Positions 22,881 through 28,431 of a stretch of DNA of 28,431 nucleotides are shown in pieces. Source of the DNA: VBCK01 sp035511515 (GTDB taxonomy: Bacteria > Pseudomonadota > Gammaproteobacteria > Burkholderiales > Burkholderiaceae_F); NCBI GenBank assembly GCA_035511515.1, contig DATKFG010000040.1, positions 1 to 28,431 of the forward strand, given 5' to 3'. The translations under genes were made by a program, and so were the position numbers. The first letter of the stretch is position 1. Each line of letters begins with the position of its first letter. Below the pieces are notes generated by a model. It saw only the letters and a program-made list of their open reading frames with translations, was not told where the DNA came from and made no database searches.

Positions 22881-23426
22881 ATGAGATCGATGCGCATCCT
22901 GTTCACCGCTTCGGCGACGGCGCTTCTGGTTTCCGGGTGCGCCAGCACCAAGCTGGAAGAAAAGCCCGCACCGGTCGTTGAGCAGAGCAAGCCACCGGCG
23001 CCGGCTCCGGCGCCGGCGCCCGCGCCGCCTCCGGTGGCCAAGGTCGAAGCGCCGCCTCCGCCGCCGGTTGATCCGCTCAATGATCCCGTCGGCGTGCTGG
23101 CCAAGCGCAGCGTTTACTTCGATTTTGACAAGTCACTGATCAAGGTCGACTACCAGCCGCTGATCGAAGCGCACGGCCGCTATCTGGTCGAGCACAACGC
23201 GCGACAGGTCCGGATCGAGGGCAACTGCGACGAGCGCGGCGGGCGCGAATACAACCTGGCGCTGGGCCAGCGGCGGGCCGATGCGGTGCGTGAACGGATG
23301 GAGCTGGTCGGAGTTGCGGCGGTGCGCATCGAGACGATCAGCTTCGGAAAGGAAAAGCCCAAGGCACTGGGCCACGACGAAGCCGCGTGGGCCGAGGACC
23401 GTCGGGCCGACATCGTCTACCGCTGA
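22881..23426 (+). CDS. pal: Peptidoglycan-associated lipoprotein Pal
   Basis: Pal is an outer-membrane lipoprotein that grips peptidoglycan and is drawn to the division site by Tol. I chose ATG 22881 (MRSMRILFTASATALLVSGC) because AGGAG (22869-22873) lies 7 bases upstream. ATGs at 22857, 22875 and 22878 are in frame. The lipobox LVSGC places the lipidated cysteine at residue 20. A Pro/Ala-rich linker (KPPAPAPAPAPAPPPV) follows. The OmpA-like domain spans about 75-181, with VYFDFDKSLI and the peptidoglycan-binding EGNCDERGGREYNLALGQRR. The length is 181 residues. The linker is longer and more proline-rich than in E. coli Pal. Confidence 0.95.
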   Translation: MRSMRILFTASATALLVSGCASTKLEEKPAPVVEQSKPPAPAPAPAPAPPPVAKVEAPPPPPVDPLNDPVGVLAKRSVYFDFDKSLIKVDYQPLIEAHGRYLVEHNARQVRIEGNCDERGGREYNLALGQRRADAVRERMELVGVAAVRIETISFGKEKPKALGHDEAAWAEDRRADIVYR

Positions 23427-23440
23427 GTTGATCGGGCGCG

Positions 23441-24226
23441 ATGCGCATTTCGTCGGTTGGGCTGCTGGCCCTGCTCCTGAGCGTGGCGGCGCCGTCGCAG
23501 GCGCTGTTCGGCGACGAGGAGGCGCGCAAGGCGATCGTCGACCTGCGCGATCAGGTCGCGCAGCTGCAGAAGGAACACAGCGCGCGGATCGATGAGCTGT
23601 CGCAGAGGATCGACCGCATCGACAACCTGGTGCAGGCCATCCAGCGCGGCCAGCTCGAGGCGGGCGCGCAGTTCGACGGACTGCACCAGGAGCTGGCCAA
23701 GCTGCGCGGTCTGATCGAGCAGCTCACCAACGACGTCGCGACCTTGCAGAAGCGCAATCACGACCTGTACTCGGATCTGGACGCCCGGATCAAGCGCCTC
23801 GAGCCCACCTCGGTCACGGTCGAGGGCAAGAGCGTTCAGGTCGACCGCGACGAACAGGCCGCGTACGAGTCGGCGATGGCGCTGTTCAAAGCCAACGATT
23901 TCCGTACGGCGGTCGGCGGCCTATCGGCCTTCCTGGCCCGTTATCCGCAGTCGCCGTACGCAGCGGCCGCGCAGTTCTGGTTGGGCACCTCGTATTACGC
24001 GATCAAGGACTACCGGTCGGCCATCGCGGCGCAGCAAGCGCTGATCGACCGCTTTGCCGATTCGCCCCGGGTGCCCGATGCGCTGCTGAACATCGCGGCC
24101 AGCCAGATCGAATTGAACGACAAGAAATCGGCGCGCGCCACGCTGAGCCGGATCATTGCGGATTTCCCTGATTCGGACGCAGCCAAGCTGGCCAAGGAGC
24201 GCCTGGCTTCATTGGGTACCAAGTAG
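23441..24226 (+). CDS. cpoB: Cell division coordinator CpoB (YbgF)
   Basis: CpoB is a periplasmic protein that links Tol-Pal constriction to peptidoglycan synthesis by PBP1B in E. coli. The 261-residue protein starts with a signal peptide (LLALLLSVAAPSQA, cleaved before LFGDEEA). A coiled coil of about 90 residues follows (IVDLRDQVAQLQKEHSARID and LAKLRGLIEQLTNDVATLQK), which trimerises in known homologues. The TPR region begins near AAYESAMALFKANDFRTAV and includes YPQSPYAAAAQFWLGTSYYAIKDY and FPDSDAAKLAKERLASLG. It is the last gene of the operon, 14 bases after pal, and is followed by tRNA-Lys as in E. coli. Confidence 0.95.
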   Translation: MRISSVGLLALLLSVAAPSQALFGDEEARKAIVDLRDQVAQLQKEHSARIDELSQRIDRIDNLVQAIQRGQLEAGAQFDGLHQELAKLRGLIEQLTNDVATLQKRNHDLYSDLDARIKRLEPTSVTVEGKSVQVDRDEQAAYESAMALFKANDFRTAVGGLSAFLARYPQSPYAAAAQFWLGTSYYAIKDYRSAIAAQQALIDRFADSPRVPDALLNIAASQIELNDKKSARATLSRIIADFPDSDAAKLAKERLASLGTK

Positions 24227-24245
24227 CTCGACCACGTTAATAGGT

Positions 24246-24274
24246 TTGACGCCGCTGGCGGCGCCTCGGATAAT
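24246..24274 (+). promoter_or_regulatory. Promoter of tRNA-Lys
   Basis: TTGACG (24246-24251) and GATAAT (24269-24274) are 17 bases apart, one of the best promoter matches in the window. Transcription would start near 24281, about 65 bases before the mature tRNA 5' end. Confidence 0.75.
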
Positions 24275-24345
24275 ATCTGGTTACGCCGCGCCGGCCACGC
24301 CGGCCATTCTGAAGACCAAAAAACAATTGCGGCGCCCTGCCCGAC

Positions 24346-24421
24346 GGGTCGTTAGCTCAGGTGGTAGAGCAGCGGACTTTTAATCCGTTGGTCGCAGGTT
24401 CGAATCCTGCACGGCCCACCA
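24346..24421 (+). tRNA. tRNA-Lys (anticodon UUU), CCA encoded
   Basis: The gene is 76 bases including CCA at 24419-24421. The acceptor stem GGGTCGT pairs with ACGGCCC (one G-U). The D-arm region is AGCTCAGGTGGTAGAGC. The anticodon stem-loop is GCGGA-CTTTTAA-TCCGT with UUU at 24379-24381. The T-arm is GCAGG-TTCGAAT-CCTGC. All conserved positions expected for elongator tRNA are present. tRNA-Lys also follows the tol-pal cluster in E. coli and Pseudomonas. There is no clear U-tract terminator; an imperfect ACTACC/GGTAGT inverted repeat occurs downstream at 24426-24458. Confidence 0.97.
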
Positions 24422-24464
24422 ATTCCACTACCCCATTGTTGACTAGGATGCGGTAGTTGGACCT

Positions 24465-24494
24465 TTGACATTCAATCACATTGCATGCGATAAC
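24465..24494 (+). promoter_or_regulatory. Promoter of the cache-HAMP gene pair
   Basis: A consensus TTGACA (24465-24470) and GATAAC (24489-24494) are separated by 18 bases, with a TG one base before the -10 (extended -10, TGCGATAAC). Transcription would start near 24501, about 60 bases before the ATG at 24564. Confidence 0.65.
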
Positions 24495-24509
24495 GGCGGG
24501 CCAAGTCCT

Positions 24510-24537
24510 TGACTCATTGACTCATTGACTCTTTGAC
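24510..24537 (+). repeat. TGAC direct repeats with an 8-base period
   Basis: TGACTCAT, TGACTCAT, TGACTCTT and TGAC start at 24510, 24518, 24526 and 24534, exactly 8 bases apart. They sit between the likely transcript start and the cache-HAMP ATG. A further TGAC occurs at 24547 out of register. It could be a regulator-binding array or a slippage tract. Confidence 0.7.
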
Positions 24538-24563
24538 GTATTTATTTGACTGATCCCCGAACC

Positions 24564-25649
24564 ATGCCACGGCTTCCTGCGTTGACCTTGTTCTGGCGGT
24601 TTTTCTTCGGGCTCCTTGTGGCCGCATTGATCCCGTTGCTGGCGACCTGGTACTTCGCCCGTAACGTGACCACCGATAATGCAGAACGGCTGGCCGAAGC
24701 GCGGCTGCGTTACGAGGCCGCGCAGATCGCATGGCGAGCGGACGGCTGGCTTCGGCTCAACTTCGAGTCGCTGTCCGAGCACGCCGATACGATCGCGATG
24801 CGCTCGATGCTGCCCGAGCTGCAACGGCCGGTCCTGATCGCGATCGCGACCCATCAGCCGTGGACGCAACTGGCGTTCACGGTCAGTCCCGACGGCATGT
24901 CGCTGGCGCGCTCCGACAGCCTGGCACCGATCAATTACGCGGATCGGCCTTACTTCAAGACCGCGATGTCCGGTCAGCCGCTGGGCCAGATCATCGCCAT
25001 CAGCCGGACCACGAACCGCCCCGCCTGGATTTTCGGGGTGCCGATCAAGGACGAGCAGGGCAAAGTGGCCGGGGTGCTGGCCAAGACCAACGGACTGAAC
25101 GAGCTCACCGATCAGCTGGCCAATACGCGCATCGGGGAAACGGGGCGCGCCATTTTGCTGTTCCCGGACGGCAAACTGGCGGGGATGACCGGCGCCGTGT
25201 TCGACAAAGACCTGCGCGACTGGAGCAAGCATCCGCTGTTCGTGGAGCGCGAGAACGCGCGCGGCGGCAAGCTCAGCTACAAGGCCGAAGATGGACGGGC
25301 GACGATCGCGGTGCTGCAGCCGATCCGCTTCGGATGGCTGGTCGCAGTGCAGATGGACGAGGCCGAGGTGCTGCAGCCGGTGGCCGACACCGACCGCTTG
25401 ATGGGGGTGCTGCTGCTGGTGTCCACCTTGCTGGCCGCGACGTTCGCCGCGATCTTCGCGCCGGGGCTTTCGCGGCCGCTGGTGCGCCTGACCACGATCG
25501 CCGATGACATGAGTCGGGGCCACTTCGACCATGAGATCCCGGGCACGGATCGTCGCGACGAGATAGGAGCGCTATCCAGGGCCATCGAGCGGATGACTCG
25601 AAGCCTCAGGCTGGCGATGGAGCGCCTGACCAAGACCGAAGGGGCGTGA
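24564..25649 (+). CDS. Membrane cache-HAMP sensor protein without output domain
   Basis: This 361-residue protein has two membrane helices: residues about 11-32 (WRFFFGLLVAALIPLLATWYFA) and about 279-302 (LMGVLLLVSTLLAATFAAIF). The roughly 245-residue periplasmic part between them looks like a double-cache ligand sensor, with FTVSPDGMSLARSD, the INYADRPYF element and WIFGVPIKDEQGKVAGVLA. A HAMP domain follows (SRPLVRLTTIADDMSRGHFD through DEIGALSRAIERM). The protein stops about six residues after HAMP, with no kinase, cyclase, GGDEF or chemotaxis signalling domain. It starts at ATG 24564; a TTG at 24546 is less likely. The stop and reading frame look intact, so this is probably a natural short form signalling to a separate partner. 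The neighbour 38 bases downstream is the obvious candidate. Confidence 0.88.
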   Translation: MPRLPALTLFWRFFFGLLVAALIPLLATWYFARNVTTDNAERLAEARLRYEAAQIAWRADGWLRLNFESLSEHADTIAMRSMLPELQRPVLIAIATHQPWTQLAFTVSPDGMSLARSDSLAPINYADRPYFKTAMSGQPLGQIIAISRTTNRPAWIFGVPIKDEQGKVAGVLAKTNGLNELTDQLANTRIGETGRAILLFPDGKLAGMTGAVFDKDLRDWSKHPLFVERENARGGKLSYKAEDGRATIAVLQPIRFGWLVAVQMDEAEVLQPVADTDRLMGVLLLVSTLLAATFAAIFAPGLSRPLVRLTTIADDMSRGHFDHEIPGTDRRDEIGALSRAIERMTRSLRLAMERLTKTEGA

Positions 25650-25687
25650 ACGATCGATTGGGTTCGATGACCTGAGGGTGGTGTGCT

Positions 25688-26335
25688 ATGTCGCCTCTGG
25701 AACTGTTGCTGCGCGTTCAAAGCCGGGACTCGACGGGGCAATTGTTTGTCGTGACATTCGACGGCCGTCAGATCCGCATCGGTGTCGAAGCCGGCAGGAT
25801 CGTGCACGTCGGCTACGGTCCTCGCCGCGGCAAGGGGGCCGCCGAGCTCGCCTCCAATGCGGTGGCCAAATCGGCCACATTCCGCGCCGACCCGGATGTG
25901 ATGCGGGACGACGATCTGCCCAACGAGCGCGTCCTGCTGGGCCTGCTGTCGCGGATGCTGTCGGGCAGCAACGCCGATGCGTTGTCGTCGGTGTTGTCGG
26001 GCGACGCGTTCGAACCGGAGACGCTCCAAACCGGCGCCCCGGTCACCCTGCCGCCGGAGGTCGAGGGCGGAAGGATCGGCGAGCTCCAGCGCCCGCGATC
26101 CGGCCTGGAGACGCGCAACATGACGCGACCACCGTCCAACATTCCCGCCGCCCAGATCTCCCGCGTGAAGGCCATCCTGACCGAGTATGTCGGTCCAATG
26201 GCCGGTCTGCTGGTCGAGGAGAAGCTCGCCGGGGGGGTTGCGAACCTCGATGCGCTGGTCGAGCGGCTTGCACCCGAGATCGGCGACGCCAAGGACGCGC
26301 AGAAGTTTCGCGAGGCGGTTGATCGGCTGAAGTGA
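25688..26335 (+). CDS. Two-domain soluble protein, DUF4388-like N-terminus
   Basis: The 215-residue protein has no signal peptide or membrane helix, so it is probably cytoplasmic. Residues 1-75 (LLRVQSRDSTGQLFVVTFDG, IRIGVEAGRIVHVGYG) resemble the DUF4388-type fold found in bacterial signalling proteins. I judge this by pattern only. A flexible, Pro/Arg-rich middle (about 115-150) leads to a second conserved-looking helical unit (ILTEYVGPMAGLLVEEKLAG and LDALVERLAPEI). This recalls the short C-terminal domain on some bacterial Ser/Thr kinases and sensors (possibly DUF8082, from memory). The gene follows the cache-HAMP gene by 38 bases with a purine-rich GAGGGTGG before the ATG, so co-transcription is likely. 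The function is unknown. It could be a receiver or adaptor for the HAMP sensor. Confidence 0.8.
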   Translation: MSPLELLLRVQSRDSTGQLFVVTFDGRQIRIGVEAGRIVHVGYGPRRGKGAAELASNAVAKSATFRADPDVMRDDDLPNERVLLGLLSRMLSGSNADALSSVLSGDAFEPETLQTGAPVTLPPEVEGGRIGELQRPRSGLETRNMTRPPSNIPAAQISRVKAILTEYVGPMAGLLVEEKLAGGVANLDALVERLAPEIGDAKDAQKFREAVDRLK

Positions 26336-26555
26336 GCCGATCGGGCCGCCGGTCCCGATCACAGTCATCCACCGGACTTTGCGCCCGCGCTGAAAATCGC
26401 GCGGTCCGTCGTCCATTGGCCCGCGCTCGGCCTGGAGTACACCGTTCAATTTCGGCGTCGGGCGAGGGTTCGGGGACGATGCGGACCGCTGGACCGTGAA
26501 AGCGATCATCGAGGTCCCGTCCGATTGATCGGGTAGCTGAACGAGGGGGCGAAAC
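26336..26555. other. Intergenic region before the S10 peptidase gene
   Basis: This 220-base gap holds no supported gene. A perfect 7-bp inverted repeat GATCGGG / CCCGATC (26339-26345, 26354-26360) begins three bases after the previous stop. It lacks a U-tract, so it is at best a weak terminator. I see no convincing sigma-70 promoter, although the downstream gene needs one unless it is read through. Confidence 0.5.
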
Positions 26556-28151
26556 ATGAGAACACGGCACCTGCCGACCGCGCTGGCCATGCTGGTCGCA
26601 TCGCTCGCAATGCAGCCGCTGCTGGCCGACAGCAAGGCAGACGACAAGCCGGCGGTGGCGGCCGCGGAGCGCCCGCCGGCACCGACCTGCCCGGGCGACG
26701 ATCCGAAGGGCAAGGAGGTGCCGGAACCGAAGTCCGAGCAGACGGTGACCCGGCACCGCCTGACGATCGGCGGCTCGACGATCGACTACAGCGCCGCGGT
26801 GGGCACTTTGATCCTGCGCAACGCCGAGGACAAGCCGGTGGCAAGCATCGGCTACATCGCGTACACGCAGGTCGATGTGCGCGATCCGGGCCGGCGCCCG
26901 CTGACGTTCGCGTTCAATGGCGGACCAGGCTCTTCGTCGATGTGGCTGCACATGGGGGTGCTGGGCCCGCGCCGGATCGTAACGGTCGACGCCGCCCCGA
27001 CGCCGCCGGCTCCCTACCCCGTGGTCGATAACGAAGACAGCATCCTGGATCGCACCGACCTGGTGATGATCGACCCGGTTGGCACCGGGGTCAGTCACGC
27101 CGTGTGCGGTCACAAGGACGAGGAGTCCTGGGGAGTCGATGCCGACGTCGACCAGGTCACGCGCTTCATCGCGCAATACGTGACCGACCAGCAACGCTGG
27201 CGCTCCCCCAAGTTCCTGCTCGGCGAAAGCTACGGCACCACGCGCGCCGCCGGCGTCGTCGACGCGCTGCAGCAGCGCTGGTCGATGGACTTCAACGGCG
27301 TGATCCTGGTGTCGGTCGCCACCGACATCGAGGCGCTGTTCGCCATCACGGGCAACGACCGTCCGTATCCGTTCTATCTGCCCGCGTACACGGCAGTTGC
27401 CTGGTATCACCACCAGATTCCGGCCTCACGCGAACTGAAGCCCCTGCTCGAGGATGCCCGCGCCTTCGCAGTCGGCCCGTACCTGTCGGCGCTGACGAAG
27501 GGCGATACGCTCACCGACGAGGAACGCGACCAGCTCGCGGCGCGTCTTCACGAATACACGGGGCTGTCGCCGGAGTATCTGAAAGCGGCGCGCTTCCGGG
27601 TCTCGGAGGCCATGTTCGCCAAGCAGCTGCTGGCGGCGCAGGAGTTGACGGTCGGCCGACTCGATGGGCGCTTCAAGGGACCCACGATCGATCCGCTCGC
27701 CAAGGAAATGCACTACGACCCGCAATCGACCGGGATCGCGCCCGCCTTCGTCGCGGCCTTCCTGGACTACTACTATCGGGACCTGAACGCGCCGCGCGAG
27801 CGCACCTACCGCCCGACGCACTTCGAGCTGTGGAGACAGTGGAAATGGGAACACCGGCCGCCCGTGGGCCAATTCCCTCAACCGCTGGTGAACACGACCC
27901 CGGATCTGGGACACGCGATGACGCTGAACCCGGGTCTGCGCGCTCTGATTCTGAATGGATACTACGACCTGGCAACGCCGTTTTTCGCGACCGAGTACGT
28001 GGTCGCGCATCTGGGCCTGCCGGCATCGCTGCGCGATCACGTGCAGATGAAGTACTACGAGGCCGGCCACATGATGTACGTGCACCCGCCCTCGTTGCAC
28101 CAGATGAAGGCGGACCTGGCCGAGTTCATCGACGCCAGCAGCCGGCATTGA
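26556..28151 (+). CDS. Secreted S10-family serine carboxypeptidase
   Basis: This is a 531-residue alpha/beta-hydrolase peptidase of family S10, which removes C-terminal residues from peptides, usually at acid pH. The signal peptide is LPTALAMLVASLAMQPLLA, cleaved before DSKADDK. The oxyanion-region FAFNGGPGSSSMWLHMG is at about 118-134. The nucleophile is Ser225 in LLGESYGTTRA. The triad is completed by Asp471 (LNGYYDLATPF) and His505 (YEAGHMMYVH). All three catalytic residues are present, so the enzyme should be active. The start ATG has an AGGGGG ribosome site about six bases upstream. It appears to be a single-gene unit. It has only two cysteines in the mature protein, unlike the disulfide-rich eukaryotic homologues. 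The peptide substrate is unknown. Confidence 0.92.
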   Translation: MRTRHLPTALAMLVASLAMQPLLADSKADDKPAVAAAERPPAPTCPGDDPKGKEVPEPKSEQTVTRHRLTIGGSTIDYSAAVGTLILRNAEDKPVASIGYIAYTQVDVRDPGRRPLTFAFNGGPGSSSMWLHMGVLGPRRIVTVDAAPTPPAPYPVVDNEDSILDRTDLVMIDPVGTGVSHAVCGHKDEESWGVDADVDQVTRFIAQYVTDQQRWRSPKFLLGESYGTTRAAGVVDALQQRWSMDFNGVILVSVATDIEALFAITGNDRPYPFYLPAYTAVAWYHHQIPASRELKPLLEDARAFAVGPYLSALTKGDTLTDEERDQLAARLHEYTGLSPEYLKAARFRVSEAMFAKQLLAAQELTVGRLDGRFKGPTIDPLAKEMHYDPQSTGIAPAFVAAFLDYYYRDLNAPRERTYRPTHFELWRQWKWEHRPPVGQFPQPLVNTTPDLGHAMTLNPGLRALILNGYYDLATPFFATEYVVAHLGLPASLRDHVQMKYYEAGHMMYVHPPSLHQMKADLAEFIDASSRH

Positions 28152-28158
28152 GTGGACG

Positions 28159-28242
28159 CCCTCACCCCCCTGCTTCGCCGGGCGTAGCCCGGCTTCGCAG
28201 GGCGAGCCGTCCCCTCTCCCGCTGCGCGGGCGAGGGGCGATC
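28159..28242 (+). repeat. Palindromic gene-end repeat R6 with a nested palindrome
   Basis: The leading CCCTCACCCCCC is separated from the core CCCCTCTCCCGCTGCGCGGGCGAGGGG (28211-28237) by about 40 bases. The spacer carries a second palindrome, GCCGGGC-GTA-GCCCGGC (28177-28193), flanked by CTTC and TTCG. The element begins seven bases after the peptidase stop and could act as its 3' hairpin. CGAGGGGCGATC at 28231-28242 recurs inverted at the window end. Confidence 0.8.
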
Positions 28243-28335
28243 CACTGCCCGTCATTTAACGCGGACGCTCAGCGGAGCGCCCGGATACAACGCGGCCCGC
28301 GAGATCGTGCGCGACCTGGTCGCCTGAAGCGTGCG

Positions 28336-28431
28336 CCCTCACCCCCGCCCCTCTCCCGCTGCGCGGGCCAGGGGCGATACGGCGTGCCCTTGCGGAAGGC
28401 TCACGCACTTGCGGCGCCCGATCGCCCCTCG
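28336..28431 (+). repeat. Palindromic repeat R7 with an inverted partner at the window edge
   Basis: CCCTCACCCCCG and CCCCTCTCCCGCTGCGCGGGCCAGGGGCGATACGGCGTGCCCTT share the extended tail with R4. At 28420-28431, GATCGCCCCTCG is the exact inverse complement of the R6 segment CGAGGGGCGATC, so an inverted copy begins here and is cut by the window end. The 93 bases between R6 and R7 hold no supported gene. Confidence 0.78.

Noticed and set aside
24422..24460. Terminator after tRNA-Lys
   Set aside because: The ACTACC/GGTAGT inverted repeat has a long loop and no U-tract.
28243..28335. Possible gene fragment reading SGAPGYNAAREIVRDLVA
   Set aside because: It is under 100 bases between two repeats, with no start signal and no recognised family. 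It could be a gene remnant but is not supportable.
1567..28431. CRISPR array reading of the repeated palindromes
   Set aside because: Copies are kilobases apart and variable in length, without regular spacers or cas genes.

Overview
The window is a GC-rich (about two-thirds GC by eye), densely packed stretch of proteobacterial chromosome. It is mostly core housekeeping genes with a few accessory ones. Gene content and order suggest a betaproteobacterium or a close relative. The evidence is lptD-surA-pdxA-ksgA facing away from amgK-murU, then ubiH-dusB-fis-purH-ruvCAB, then ybgC-tolQRAB-pal-cpoB followed by tRNA-Lys(UUU). This assignment rests on remembered synteny and family resemblance, not on a search.

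Layout. (1) 1-1092: the 3' part of a secreted DUF3443-family protein with two aspartic-protease-like Asp motifs. It converges on a GNAT acetyltransferase gene and shares a CTAG double stop with it. (2) 1089-7194, minus strand: a tight operon lptD-surA-pdxA-ksgA-GNAT (outer-membrane LPS export, periplasmic chaperone, vitamin B6, rRNA methylation). (3) 7321-10213, plus strand: amgK-murU (peptidoglycan sugar recycling) and a UbiH-like hydroxylase. (4) 10237-15684: promoter and possible attenuator, dusB-fis, purH, then ruvC-ruvA-ruvB (Holliday junction processing). (5) 15737-18694, minus strand: a large TonB-dependent receptor with its own terminator and promoter, sitting between ruvB and ybgC. 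(6) 18934-24226: the complete Tol-Pal operon. (7) 24246-24421: tRNA-Lys with a good promoter. (8) 24465-26335: a two-gene unit encoding a membrane cache-HAMP sensor with no output domain and a small two-domain soluble protein. (9) 26556-28151: a secreted S10 serine carboxypeptidase.

The most striking non-genic signal is a family of GC-rich palindromic repeats at seven loci, all in the same orientation on the plus strand. The typical form is CCCTCACCCCCG, then CCCCTCTCCCGC, a short loop, and GGGAGAGGGG. They sit at gene ends and operon junctions. On the minus strand GGGTGAGGG supplies stop codons (pdxA, ksgA) and Shine-Dalgarno-like GAGGG (ksgA, the GNAT gene). On the plus strand GAGAGGGGAG supplies a Shine-Dalgarno for murU. 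Three proteins (PdxA, KsgA, AmgK) have C-terminal tails encoded by the repeat. Many junctions use 4-base GTGA or ATGA stop-start overlaps, so translational coupling is widespread.

No CRISPR array, insertion sequence, integrase, rRNA or replication origin was seen.
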